Below are positions 1 through 13,169 of a stretch of 64,000 nucleotides of DNA, one piece after another. The position numbers and the translations under genes were made by a program. The notes below the pieces were generated by a model. That model was not told where the DNA came from, did no database searches, and saw nothing but the letters and a program-made list of their open reading frames with translations. Position 1 is the first letter of the stretch. Every line of letters starts with the position of its first letter. This DNA comes from Trema orientale (taxonomy: Eukaryota; Streptophyta; Magnoliopsida; Rosales; Cannabaceae): the NCBI GenBank assembly GCA_002914845.1, contig JXTC01000155.1, forward strand, positions 135,189 to 199,188, written 5' to 3'.

Positions 1-494
1 AAATGATCAGTATATCAATGGATATATAAAATATATAATATAATATACCAACTATAAAAATTAATATATTCAATACGTAAACTAAAACTAAAACTAGTAT
101 ATAAGTAGATATACCAAATGCAAAAGTACAAATACTCGACCAATTAGCTATAAAAAAAGAAAATATACATTTATCAAAGTAAAGTGTGAAAAAAAGAACC
201 CTCCATTCCCACACAGTACTCACACATACTCTTAAGTACTCCCAAGAATCTTAGACAAATTGAACTATAGCTTCAATTGGCAAAGAAATTATTTGACTTT
301 AATTTTCTTTATAAAAGGTTTCCTCTTTTCCTTTTCTTTTTTAGGTCTCTTTATAAAACGAGCTCTCTTTATAAAACGTCTTTGTCAAAAATGGTACTAA
401 TTAAGAATCACTCACTTTAATTTTCCATTTTGCGTGTATGCGTCAATTTTAGATCTTGAACTCAAAAATGGGCCATCAAACACCAATTTTTTTT
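1..494. other. AT-rich intergenic DNA, no gene seen
   Basis: No reading frame with family resemblance, RNA gene or clear repeat structure is visible. The stretch is low-complexity A/T sequence with short imperfect repeats of a sequence reading roughly TCTTTATAAAAC at 340-380. Confidence 0.6.
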
Positions 495-764
495 TTTTTT
501 TTGGAAAATTAGGCCTTGTATGATATTTTTAGAAAAAAAATTAGAAAAATACAGTGGACTCTTTCTAATTTAGTATCCTTTTTATTAGAAAAATACCATT
601 TTTAAAAAATATTTAAAAAAAGCCCTTTCTTAAAATAGTAACTGGTAACAGTTTTCGAGTACTGGTAGCTAATAACCAAATGTATTTATAACTAGTATAT
701 AACTGGTAACTGGTAACCAATTTTCAGAAATTGGTAACTACAGTAATCATTTTAAAAATAGACT
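495..764. repeat. Palindromic small repeat family R1, copy 1 (left part)
   Basis: The arm reads approximately TTAGAAAAATACCATTTTTA and leads into a core of short repeats on the theme ACTGGTAAC. The same layout recurs near 2330-2660 and 35440-35790. The opposite arm, with TATTTTTCTAATAAAAA, resumes just after 1502. This copy is therefore interrupted by the pair of MITEs at 765-1502. The structure suggests a small non-autonomous inverted-repeat element; superfamily not assigned. Confidence 0.5.
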
Positions 765-1124
765 GCCCCCGTTTGTTTCGCCTATTTGAATGTGTGTATT
801 TGAATGGAAATTGTGGAATGGGTTATAATTGGAATGGAAGACATTTGAATGGAAAAAATAGTAGAATGGGTTATAATTAGAATGGGAGTATTGGAATGGA
901 CCATTCAAAAACACCTCTTCCCCTCCATTCTCATCCAAGACACAAAAATCCATTCAAATAGTTGATGTGACTGATGAACCATTTGAATGGAAAAACTAAA
1001 TTGTTGAAACAAACACTCATTCCAAAAGACCATTTGAATGGAAAATTTAGAGTTGTTGAAACAAATACCCATTCAAATGGATTTTCCATTCCAATGGAAT
1101 GGAATGGGCGAACCAAACGGCCCC
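765..1124 (+). mobile_element. MITE, family M1, copy 1
   Basis: About 360 bp bounded by an inverted terminus: the left end reads GCCCCCGTTTGTTTCGCC and the right end GGGCGAACCAAACGGCCCC. The interior is rich in repeats of CATTTGAATGG. There is no coding potential beyond shadow frames made by the repeats. A second, diverged copy in the opposite orientation follows after a 31-bp spacer. The G/C-rich start followed by GTTTGG resembles PIF/Harbinger-type MITEs, but no clean target duplication is visible, so the superfamily is an inference. Confidence 0.7.
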
Positions 1125-1155
1125 AATTTTTTTAAAAACTTTTTAAAAAATGATT

Positions 1156-1502
1156 GCCCCGTTTGTTTCAACCATTCCATTCCATTGGAATGGAAAAGCC
1201 ATTTGAATGTGTGTTTGTTTCAATAATTCAGTTTTTCCATTCAAATGATCTTTTAGAATATGTGTTTGTTTCAACAATTCAGTTTTTCCATTCGAATGGT
1301 CCATCCAAAAAGTTAACCATTGGAATGGTTGAATGAGAATGGAGGGGAGGAGGTGTTTTTGAATGGTCCATTCCAATGCTCCCATTCTAATTACAACACA
1401 TTCTACTATTTTTTCCATTCAAATGTCTCCTATTTCAATTATAACACATTCTACAATTTCCATTCAAATATACCCATTAAAATAGGCGAACCAAACGGGC
1501 CC
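1156..1502 (-). mobile_element. MITE, family M1, copy 2 (inverted)
   Basis: Read on the minus strand, this segment aligns along its whole length with the element at 765-1124, roughly 85% identical by eye, including the termini CGGGCCCGTTTGGTTCGCC and AACAAACGGGGC. The two copies face each other over an AT-rich spacer and together could form a hairpin of about 350 bp. Right after it, the R1 repeat arm resumes. Confidence 0.7.
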
Positions 1503-1851
1503 GATATTTTTCTAATAAAAACAGTAGGGAATTCAAAAGAGGGAGGGAAAAAAACCTAACCTCCATATTTTTGTAATTCTTTTTTATTTTTATAAGTAAA
1601 AGTGTTAGAAATCTCTTTTTTTTGGGCCCTTTTTCCTTGTTTCGTGCTCAATCGTGCTTGAAAACATTCAACAATGTTCGAATTTGAGTATTTATGTAGT
1701 TTCATAACAATTAAGCTCTTCTTTTTATGAAAATATTATTGAAGGATAACCCTTTCTTTCATTATTATTATATTAGTTGCTTATTCTATATAAATTCCTC
1801 ATCAAAGAATGATTTTAGTCATTTTGCTGAAAGTAATCTGTAATGCGGTAT

Positions 1852-2110
1852 AACTGGACTTAATTAGTTGAACTTCTAAATTTGGAACTTATAGGAACGC
1901 ATTAACGTTTTAACTTTCAAGATGCATCGGGTATCAGTTACTTTATTCGAAAAAAATGTACCTAAATTGTGAAAAAAAAAAAATCAACTGGATTTAATTA
2001 GTTGAACTTTTAAATTTGGAACTTATAGGAACGTATTAAAGTTTTAACTTTCAAGATGCATCGGGTATCACTTATTTGAAAAAATGTACCTAAATTGTGA
2101 AAAAAAAATA
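1852..2110. repeat. Tandem duplication, about 130-bp unit, two copies
   Basis: Unit 1 (1852-1985) and unit 2 (1986-2110) share long near-identical runs such as AACTTATAGGAACG, TTTCAAGATGCATCGGGTAT and TGTACCTAAATTGTG. They differ by a few substitutions and small indels. No coding sequence is involved. Confidence 0.85.
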
Positions 2111-2329
2111 AAAAAATCAATGGGGGCTTAAGAGAAAAATTATTGTCAAATGATGACAAAACTCAAAATTTTGAAAAAAAATATAGGTACAATATTATAA
2201 ATACCAAAAAATCCAATAGCGCCTCACTTCGTGGGTAGTGGTCTAATTAATTTTTTTTCTTCTTTATGATACAATAAAGAGAAAACTTGATTTGTATTGT
2301 ACAATTTCATAAAAATTGAGAAATATCGG

Positions 2330-2660
2330 ATTTTAAATTTTTTTGGAAAATTCTAGATTTTTAAAAAATACTACCTTTTAAAAAAATATTTAGAAAGCAC
2401 CATTTTTTACCCATTGATAATGTACTTCAGATAACTGGTTAAGTTACATGAGGTAATCAGACTAGTTATCTTGCATAACTCGATTTATTTTCTCAAGTAA
2501 CCAGACTAATTAACTTGAGTACTTTTAAAATACCTTTTTTTTGAAGAAAAGTGATCTTTTTATAAATATTTTTGAAAAGTAGTAATGTTTAAATAAACTT
2601 GGAAAAATGATATTTTTCTAAATAAATTCATGATTTTTCAAAAAGTTTAGCCTATCTGGG
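2330..2660. repeat. Palindromic small repeat family R1, copy 2 (diverged)
   Basis: The arm with CTTTTAAAAAAATATTTAGA on the left and TTTTTATAAATATTTTTGAA on the right brackets a core with AACTGGTTA, AACCAGACTA and similar short words. The arrangement matches copies at 495-764 and 35440-35790, though it is more diverged. Confidence 0.4.
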
Positions 2661-5600
2661 AGTTTTCAATTTTTTAGACTTTAGACCTGGATTTTTGTTT
2701 TTTTTTAAAAAAAAAATTCTTAGAGTAATTTTGAGGGAATTTGACACGAATAGCAATAATTTGGAGTAAAATGACGTTTTAAGACTATTTTGAAAAATGA
2801 CTTTGTCACACAATCTGTGACCATAGAATTATGACTTTTTCAGGGTTAATCAATGGTCGCAAATTATGTGACTTCTATCACAACATTGTAACACCAGTAG
2901 AAAAATCATTTTCACAACACTCCAAAAGTTATTTTAAGTCGATATTACTACTAGTCAGGTTTCATTTCCTTAATTTAGACCCCTTATTAGACCCAACTAA
3001 TTGTTTATAACAATCTTTTTTTTTTTCTAATTTATATGACCTTTTCTTTTCAAAGAATTGTTTTGTTTGTTGGTTATCCTAACTAAATCGATTCTAAATG
3101 AGAAGTTTAATTGTTGAAAGTGGTAATTAATGGCTATAAATACTGTTAATAATTCTGATTCATGTTTCCTAAAGAGTGATAATTTGGCTACTTAACTCCC
3201 AATTTTGAAATCAGAAATTTGGTTGAGTGGCACTTTTGACAGTTGGTCTTTTTATTTTAGAAGATGTTGTTGTCAACAAATTAATACTTTTCTTTAGAAA
3301 AAAAAAAAAAAAAACTCCATTAAAATATCTTCTTTAAAATTATTAAAAATGTTTGTTTTCGAAATCTTTGGTCTTATGTTGGATATATTAACTAATATAT
3401 CCAGGATTCCGGACATTAGAAAACAGACTTCTCTTAAAATTTAGTATCCAAAATAGACACTTACTCTAACTCCCAACCTTGTAATATGCGGTTTTAATAC
3501 CAACAAAATTCAGATTGTTATCCTTTCACAAAAAAAAAAAAAAAAAAAAATTCAAATCGTTATCAAACCGAAAATATTTAACAAAGCATATAATAACTAC
3601 ATGTATTACTACTAACTTATTGGTGTCGCCAAAAAAACATAAGAAATATAAACCAAGGAAAATTTATAATGTGCAACAAGTTAGATGACTATTGATAAAG
3701 AAACTTTAAATGGAACCTCTGAATCATTAAAACTTCAATCTCAGTTCTGCCTCAATCTCACCAGACTTGCGTCTCCTTAAATTTAGTACCAAAATATGCA
3801 ACAGAAATTTAGTTGGGGCATTGGATGGTATATGGTACACATGTGGGATCCTGACAATTATGACGAGGCCAACAAATTAAATAGAAGTGCAAAATATCTT
3901 TCTTTTTTTTTTTTTTTTTGTCTTGGCAAAAAGATAACCATAATCATGCAAAATAAAGTTTGGATCGATGTTTGTATTTTTGCTTTGTTTAAGCATTAAA
4001 GGGGTATGGTAACGATATGAGGATTAAACTGAAAAAAAAAAAGAAAAAAAAAGGAACTTCTTCTCTTTGTTTTAGTATAAGCACCTTTTAACGTGTCATG
4101 AAATCCAAGAAAAATGGCATAATTAAGAGATAAAAGATAAGTTTGTAACCTGGTACACATACTATTTTCTTATGTTTCATACCATTTTATCTTGGCATAG
4201 ACAAAAACACAATCATTGTAAAAACTGGCCCTCCAGGAACAGCAAAATCTAGTTGACAAAACCAAGAGAATCAAGGTGGAAAGAAATGATATTGAGAACC
4301 TTTATTTATGGGTCCACGAAAATGAAAGGAAAAAAATAAACTACGTGGAAAGGATAAAAACTAAGGAAGAATTAATGGTGTGGCCCCATAAAGCCTTGGA
4401 TTTAGGAGGCTTTTACCAAATAAGCACATGGAGCTAGCTGGGTTTGACAATGTTTCCTGAACTGAAGCAGGTTATAATTGCATTGTAAATATTTGCATGG
4501 TTTCAAATTCTACGGTGTGGACTTTCAATGAGAAACATATCTAATTGGTAACAAATTAGAAACCACCGAAAACAGCATGTGAATTGCTAAGATTTATGCT
4601 CTGATATAAATTAAGTAAAGTAATCACTTGATCATGGTCAGTGGAGTAACTTGTGCTGTTGCAAAAACTTGTTTGACTGACTTGGAATGTAAGAGGATTT
4701 AAGTCATTCATTGGTGGTCGTTGATCATTTTATAAGTCCATGTTTCTCATTGGTCCAAGATGGACACTTGGCAAGTGCTTTTATCATATCTAGTGTAAAA
4801 ATCAGTAAAAAAATTAAAGATACAATAACTGCTCAATTTTAATGTTAGGGTATATAAAAATAAAAATAAAAAATTCAATGGATGTAGGTTCAAGAATCTT
4901 CCCAATTAAAATTCAAATACAACCATGGGGGAGCTTTTTTTTCTTTTTTTTTTTTCGCTAAGAAACCATGAGGGAGCTTTAGTTTTATGGCAAATGTCAC
5001 AATTCGTAACAACTGGTTATAGTTCCAATAAAGTAGACGATATTGAAACAAAGATTTACCGTTAAAATTGTCTTGTTGCTCGCTATTGTCATGTCATACT
5101 GATTAATAATGCACACTTCTTTTGCTTTTGGCTTTTACCGTATTTAAAATAATAATTTTTTTGCACGATTTAAAATAAGCGTTAACAATATATAAATCTT
5201 GTATAGTCCCCCTTATATTGTAACATTCGTAATTTTCACCTAATATTTTACATGTAATAAAAAATTTCATGCAAAAAACCAAAAAGGAAGAGAAATATTG
5301 AATTAGATATCATGTGTCCGGTGCTTTTATAATTATTTCTCTGTTTTGAAATTAAAATATTGCCAATTTATCAGTAGCATAAAATGAATTTCAATTATTG
5401 GATATTATTTAAATATGTGTATAATTTATTGCAAAATTCAAATTAAAATGTACCATTAAATACCTTCAGGATCATGAGCCCTTGTGAGTCATGACGCTCC
5501 CTGGAGAAGTCAATATAAAGAAACTTCACAGTTACTCAACGTAGCAAAAGATCATCAAAGTTGAAGGTCCCAGCTCAGGTACATTGCACAGGCCAAACTT

Positions 5601-6594
5601 CAAAATGACCTCTAACTATCACAAAATTTACAGATTTGCCATTCAAATGGCATCCTAGTTGAAATTGCAACTTGTCCAAAAATAGCATGCATTTGACACT
5701 CAAACCTTAGAACATACGTAATGGAGTGTTACTGGCATTTGACCGACATATTCATTTTAGAAAATAAATATAATAATATAAAATAAAACGACCGAAATTT
5801 TAATGGAAACTAGTTACTCTAAGTTCTTCCTACCTATTATAAGCATTAAGGAGTGACTATTTAATTACAAATAAAAACTACTTACTAAATTTATTTGACT
5901 AGTTATAGGATTACTTTTAAATTAATTATGAAACATGCATGGTATACATAACAATTAAACATAATTAATTTATTAAAATAATTTGATGAGCTTATCTTTA
6001 CCATTGAGTAATGTATTGAGTACTACATAATTTACCTACCCTTTTAATCTGACTAGCTCCTAAAATTGGGGTAAGTTTAGCATTTACATTTTATGTTTGG
6101 TGATTAGTCAATAAAATAGTAAAGGTAAGTAGCAGGGTCTTTTCTAGTTTAAACTTAATGTTTGTTAAAAAGCAGTAATCTACTTCAAAGGTAGAAGTTA
6201 ACTGTTTAGGTAGCTAGTAACATTGGACAATTACATTTACATGTGGTGGAAGACACACGACTAGGACTTGTTCGAACAAAAAGCGTTTATTTGTTTAGAA
6301 GTAAATTTTTCTAAATAGAGAGAGTTGATATATTGAAAAACAAAGGAGAGTAAAACACAAACAAAAAGCAATTCATTTTCAATGGTTTGGGGCCTACGAA
6401 AGAGGCTCATTGGCCATGACGGATTAAGAAAAGTGTTGGTAAAAACGTGTAATTCTCACTCTTTTATTTTTGCTCATGTTGAAGATCTTGTAATAAGTCA
6501 ATCGTATTATTTTTAAATCGTATTGTCATTTATTTAGACAGAAGAAAAAAAAAATATTAACAACACTATTGGTCCGTGAACTATAGGCAAAGTC
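2661..6594. other. AT-rich intergenic DNA, no gene seen
   Basis: Short frames occur but none shows a recognisable family or exon structure. The region has many A and T homopolymers (for example around 3300, 3530, 3905 and 4030), which could be old retroposon tails. I found no convincing terminal repeats. Confidence 0.5.
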
Positions 6595-7020
6595 TTACTT
6601 ATTAGACATAAAGATGGGATTGATAATAACTGAATACAATCCTAGATCTATCATATCAAATTATCAGGAATAGATTATTGATAGGATTGTAGAAATACCT
6701 GAGTCCATAGCAAAGAGAACTAGAGAATGCAAGAACACAAGAACATAATTAAGAGTTAGCGACCTTCCACAGTTAAATCTTGCAGCATTCAATATGTTCT
6801 CTCTCTAAGATGGATGAAGAAAAGAAGAGCAAAAGTTGTAGAACGATTTGACTTTGGGACCATAACTGTGTAGTTTTCTTTATATACTAGGTCAACTATT
6901 ATTTTATCAGTCATAATTGAACTCGTATTGGATCCCTACACATTAGATGTCTAGCCTACTAAATAGATCACTAATTTGGCTCATTAATTTAGATAGCCCG
7001 TATAATATAAAACATGTTTA
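6595..7020 (-). mobile_element. Possible degenerate LTR, relative of the copia LTR at 8464
   Basis: The segment shares an exact 14-bp word ATACCTGAGTCCAT (6695-6708), the word GGGACCATAAC (near 6857) and the same order of blocks with the intact copia LTRs at 8464-8951 and 14680-15167. No internal element sequence flanks it, so it looks like an old solo LTR fossil. Its borders are not resolved. Confidence 0.35.
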
Positions 7021-8458
7021 AATATGAGAGCTCACATAATGAGAATGAAACCCAATATCACTTTGATCCTTAAACTTTAAATTTAAATTGAATCATTTGG
7101 TTCTTATAATATTAAAAAAAAGTTCTACATTAGTAATTTTTGTTAAATAGTAGTTTATCACATATATAATATATATGTGCTTTCTATTTTATTAACTTTA
7201 TATCTACTAGCATATGCCAACATTGTAAAGAGAATGAACACAAAATGAAGTACTTTAAGAATTAATGAGAATAATTAAAGATATATATAACTGGTTGAGC
7301 AAAAATCAACTGTACATTGGACAAAACTATATTTTAGATTTTTTTCCAAAATATGATATTTTGCTAAAATAAATAGAATAGAAGGGCAAGTGCCTGTTAT
7401 ATGAACCTTGTATTAAGAATCAAACAATATATAACAAATATGAATAGTGAGAAAAGCTTTTATTAGTATAAAGATCACCAAAATGACAATATTTCAACTT
7501 TAGAGGCTAAAGTGATACTCTATCCAGAGTTGAAGAACCAATAGAGTTATTAATCCAAAAAAGAAAACCTCACTCGTATTGTCTTGTCTTCCAATACTCT
7601 CCTGAGAATCTTAATTTGATTCAATTTAAGGAGCTTTGTGGCCCAATTGGATTTGCTTATACTCATTACTAGATTTCATGTATATATATGATTCTATATT
7701 GCTATGTTTTGGTCTATAATATAAGATGTATACTTATTGTCATGTTTGATAGGAAGAAACGAAAGGTATGTTATATAGGAAAAGTAAGTGGTGAGGAAGC
7801 TTTAGAAATTATTATTTTATTGTGTTTAGTATAAGAGGAATGTGAAATTCATCTAACTATTGAGGAAATAGAAATAGATTCAAACTACTAATTTTAAATT
7901 CATAGAGTACTAGTCCATTTAGTACTAAAATCCTCTATACCAAATAGTATTAATGATTTTATGAGAGGGTTAATAGACCATGGATTTCTTTACTTTCATT
8001 TTTCTTTCCTTTTTTTTTTTTGGGTGGTGGCATTAGAGCCCGGAGGTGGATTAAGGGATGGCAAGATTCAAATGTTTAACCTTAATATTGAAGATATAGT
8101 AACCATCTAAATTAAAACGGCGACTATGAGTAGACTATATAGATTTCAAATCCTTAGTTTAAGCCAATTTTTAGTTACTCTATAATTGGATGCATTATCC
8201 CCTTCCTCTCATCCAGACACAAGAGTTCTCCTTTCTCTTATCACTTTCTTTCCTTATGTTACATGGCTCTTATTTCCTTCCTATCTTTTCTCTTTCATAC
8301 CAAATATAATCTAGTGATATCCTTAGTAGGATGGAGAAGTAGAAAGAGAGGAGTGAGGATTAGTGGATGAATTTTAAGTAGTGTCCCAACTTCATCCAAT
8401 ACTATAATTACCTCAATCCTAATTTTTTTCTTCCTCTCCATCGATAGGAATAAAAAAA
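7021..8458. other. AT-rich intergenic DNA, no gene seen
   Basis: No gene is recognisable. Two segments (about 7745-7790 and 8245-8290) are roughly inverse-complementary around the word ATAGGAAG, suggesting a worn MITE, but I could not define its ends. Confidence 0.4.
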
Positions 8459-8463
8459 ATCTA
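8459..8463. repeat. Target-site duplication ATCTA, left copy
   Basis: ATCTA directly precedes the left LTR and recurs exactly at 15168-15172 directly after the right LTR. A 5-bp duplication is the standard footprint of LTR retrotransposon integrase. Confidence 0.9.
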
Positions 8464-8951
8464 TGTTAGCATGAATATATGGGATTGCAAAACCAAACAC
8501 AAACCCTAGAATATTCATGTAAAACTGATAGGAAGGGATTCATTGAGTATACCTGAGTCCATGATTAATACCGTAGTCTGGACGATGAACTGAAGGCGGA
8601 AGCGATAGTGATTAATCGTAATTGCTAGAGGGTTTGATCTTCTGTAGCCTAAAAGCCTAATGTCACTCAGATGGAATTCTCTATAATTGATGGTGGGTTA
8701 CAGAGAATTGAGCGTATGCATATTTTGGCTACAGGGACCATAACCCTAATAGGTTCTTTAAATAGTCCCCTGTTGGGTATCCATCAAACCCTAATTGGGT
8801 GACGAACAGGGTATCCGCATTGGTATCTATACCCAGTTGGATATCCTGACCCAGCCCTAATTAAATCACTTATTGGGTCTGCTTAAGAATAATATGGCCC
8901 AATACAATTGATAAAATATGTAGCCCAACATAGGAAATAAAATTCCTAATA
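8464..8951 (-). repeat. copia-1 LTR (3' LTR of the minus-strand element)
   Basis: The LTR begins TGTTAGCATG on the + strand and is nearly identical to 14680-15167. It lies at the 3' end of the minus-strand element, next to a purine-rich tract. Confidence 0.93.
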
Positions 8952-11757
8952 ATCTCCCACTTGAGTCACATATGAACCAAATACAATTGTATTGCAAAAC
9001 TGAAGTATGGCCATTAATACACCATATTATTCCTGAATATCCCTGAAGTTGCAATCCCGTCCATTAGACATATCAACACGAAACCAAAGCGCTCGTCGTT
9101 GCACTTATTTGGATGGCAACTAGAACCCTCAGTGATCACCGTACTAATACACCCGAATGACACAGATCGAGTATGGAATGTGGCATAGAAATTACACGCA
9201 ATGTGATTTACCGTATCTATTTCCAACTGGTCCACCCGAAACTTTATTGAGATCGACCGTAGTCTTTCTCCTTTAGTGCATTATCACAAATTTTATTGTT
9301 AACCACGATGGGAAAGCTAGAAAATATGAAATGCATCATATAATATATAATGAACAGAGTCTATAATGAAAACCATCATCAATAACCAAAGTACTGCAGT
9401 AAACAAACATAAATAAGTGTCACAGAATAAGCATTTAAACTAAATTACAAACTCCTACTAAAACTGCACACCATCCAAAAATACAACACCCATACGAGCA
9501 GTGTGCTCGTGAAAGACCTTATGTGGTAAACCTTTGGTGAACGGATCCGCTATCATAGAGTTTGTACCGATATGCTCAATTGACACTAAACGACTCTGAA
9601 CTCTTTCTTTAACAGCTAGAAACTTAATGTCAATGTGCTTTGACTTTGATGATGAGCTCCTATTGCTGTTAGAATATAAGACTGCCGAGTTATTATCACA
9701 ATAAAGTTTCAATGGCCTCTCAATGCCATTTACTATATGCAGCCCGGTGATAAAATTTCGCAGCCATATTCCCTGATTGGATGCCTCATAACAAGCTATG
9801 AATTCTGCCTCCATAGTAAGCAGCTACGAGTGTCTGCTTAGCACTCTTTCAGGAAATAGCTCCTCCAACTAAAAGAAAGACATAGCCCGATGTGGATCTC
9901 TTACTGTCTAGATATCCTGCAAAATTAGAGTCGGAGTACCCAATGATCTCCAAAATGTTCGATCTCTGATAAGTGAGCATGTATTCCTTTGTTCTCTGTA
10001 AGTACCTCAAAACCCTCTTTGCTGCCTTCCAATGATCCACTCCAGGATTACTCATGTATCTGCCCAACATATCAATTATGAACGCAAGATCTGGACGCAT
10101 ACATACTTGAGCATACATCAGACTCCCTACAGCCGAAGCATAAGGAAACTGTTACATAGCTTCTTTATCAATATCATTCTTGGGACTTTGGCTGAGGCTA
10201 AATTTATCTCCCTTAGATACCGGAGTGTCCGTTGGTGCACACTTATCCATACCAAACCTACTGAGCACTCTGTCGATATAGCTCTTTTGTGATAACCCAA
10301 GGATACCCCGAGAACGATCTCGGTGTATCTGTATGCCGAATACAAAAGAGGCGACTCCAAGATCTTTCATTTCGAAATTCTTCGCAAGAAATCTCTTGGT
10401 GTCGTGCAGTAAGCCTATATCACTACTTGCCAGTAGTATGTCATCAACATAAAGCACCAGAAAGATAAACTTACTCCCACTGAACTTATGGTATACACAA
10501 TCATCAACAGGATTCACCTCAAAACCGAACGAGATGATTACCTCATGAAATTTGTGGTACCATTGACGAGAAGCATGCTTGAGACCATAGATGGACTTCT
10601 TGAGTTTGCAAACCATAGACTTTGGATCTCCCAATACAAAGTTTTCTAGTTGCACCATATATATTGTTTCATCAATGTCTCCATTGAGAAACGCTGTCTT
10701 AACGTCCATCTAATGAAGCTCAAGATCATAATGAGCCACAAGTGCTATAATAACTCTAAAAGAGTCCTTCGAAGCAACCGGAGAGAAGGTCTCTTTAAAG
10801 TCAATGGCTTCCTTCTGAGTGAAGCCTTTAGCGACAAGACGTGACTTATATCTCTCAACATTGCCTTTCGAATCCCGTTTGGTCTTAAATATCCATTTGC
10901 AACCGATGGGCTTTGAACCTTCAGGCAATTTGACGAGATCCCAAACGCCATTGTCTCTCATAGACTTCATTTCCTTATTCATGGCATTGATCCACATTTG
11001 AGAATTAGAACTTTGTTTGACCTGTGTGAAGTTGATTGGATCATCTTCCACTATCCCAATGTCAAACTCATGTTCTTGAAGATAGACGACATAATCATCC
11101 GGAATCGCACTTCTCCTTTCTCTAATGGACCTCTTTAAAGGCACTAGTTCTTGAGGCTGTTGAGTTTGCTCTACAGGAGCATTTACCACAACTGGGACAG
11201 GAACCTCCTGAACATTGTCTTGAACTGGAGCGATTGCATCTTGAACAATGATATTGTCAGGAACATGATCCTGAATGTCCTGACCATTGTCAATAGCAAT
11301 CATAGGAAGAGAAATGAATTCTTCTTCAAAAATAATGTTCCTAACCTTATCTTCCCTCCCAAACTCAATATCCTCAAGAAATTTGGCATTTCCCGTCTCA
11401 AAAAAGGACTTTATTGTGGGATCATAAAACTTATAGCCTCTGGATCTTTCAGAATACCCAACAAAATAGCAGCTTACTGTTCTTGAGTCCAGTTTCTTTT
11501 TATTCGGCCTGTAAGGCCTTGCCTCAGCTGGACAACCCCATATGTGTAAATGATTTATAATGGGCTTTCGTCCAGTCCAGAGTTCATAAGGGGTTTTAGC
11601 CACTGCTTTGCTCGGTACTCTATTAAGGATATATGCTGCAGTTTTGAGTGCGTCTCCCTATAGTGATTCTGGTAAGATGGAATGACTGATCATACTCCTT
11701 ACCATATCCTTTAGTGTCCGATTGCGTCGTTCAGCAACACCATTCATGCTAGGTTTC

Positions 11758-12147
11758 NNNNNNNNNNNNNNNNNNNNNNNNNNNNNNNNNNNNNNNNNNN
11801 NNNNNNNNNNNNNNNNNNNNNNNNNNNNNNNNNNNNNNNNNNNNNNNNNNNNNNNNNNNNNNNNNNNNNNNNNNNNNNNNNNNNNNNNNNNNNNNNNNNN
11901 NNNNNNNNNNNNNNNNNNNNNNNNNNNNNNNNNNNNNNNNNNNNNNNNNNNNNNNNNNNNNNNNNNNNNNNNNNNNNNNNNNNNNNNNNNNNNNNNNNNN
12001 NNNNNNNNNNNNNNNNNNNNNNNNNNNNNNNNNNNNNNNNNNNNNNNNNNNNNNNNNNNNNNNNNNNNNNNNNNNNNNNNNNNNNNNNNNNNNNNNNNNN
12101 NNNNNNNNNNNNNNNNNNNNNNNNNNNNNNNNNNNNNNNNNNNNNNN
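11758..12147. other. Assembly gap (390 N) inside copia-1
   Basis: Unknown bases lie within the coding region of the retrotransposon. Protein frames that run across this gap are artefacts of the Ns. Confidence 0.99.
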
Positions 12148-13169
12148 GAAACACTAACGTGAGTAGTAGCACCCGAATCTACCCACCAAGTGTCTTTAGG
12201 TACAGAAGTTAAATTAACTTCAGAACAAACATAAATGAGATGCTTACCTTTCTTAACACGCCAAGCTTTATATTTAACGCATTCCTTCTTTAGGTGTCCA
12301 ATTTTTCCGCAAAAGAAGCAACCTTCCTCATCTTGCTTCTTCTGTACCTTAACAGGTGGAACCCCTGCAGCTTCCTTAACTTTATCCATTTTCCTCTTCT
12401 TTGCCTTAGAGGTAGTGGTCAAGTTAGCACTTTCAGACCTTTCGGCTTTGATTTTCTCTTCCTCCTGAACACAAATAGCTATTAATTCATTAATATTCCA
12501 TTTGTCCTTTTGGGCGTTGTAAATTGTCTGTAGGTTCTCGTACTGATTAGGAAGAGAAAGCAAAACCAAAGCCACAAGCAAATCCTCATTAATTTCTAAC
12601 TTGAATTCCTTAAGCTTGCCAGCCAAATGAGACATCTGCATGATGTGCTCCTTTATATTTCCTTTGCCACTGTACCTCATTGAGATGAGTTTCTCCAAGG
12701 TACTAATCATCTCACCCTTTTCATTCTTGAGATATAATTTCTCAAGAGCAGCAAGGAATTCCTTAGCATTTTCCTTGTTTGGCAAAGAGCCCCGCATGAC
12801 TTCTGGAATAGAGCGTTTCATGATCATAACACTCATACGATTGGACTTTTCCCAAAGCTCAAAGTTCCTTTTATCCTCAGTGGAACTTTCCTCCGTAAGA
12901 GCAGGGGGTTGGTCCTTTCTAAGTGCCAGGTCAAGATCCATACAACCCAGTACGATCATGACATTCTCTTTCCAGGACTTAAAGTTTGTGCCCATAAGCA
13001 CATGAATAGTACTCAAGTTGGCAGAAAAATTAGCAGTAGAAACTGTATAGAGAACAAAATAATACCATAAATTAAACATGCTCACAACTTAAACGTCATA
13101 TATAAGCATACAATATAATCATAAATATGCAAATATGACATATATCACATAAGGTGGGCTACCATCACA

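Noticed and set aside
10032-10292. Plus-strand frames over copia-1
   Set aside because: They are antisense to the reverse transcriptase region of the minus-strand element.
11722-12172. Open frames through the first N run
   Set aside because: They consist of unknown residues; no inference is possible.
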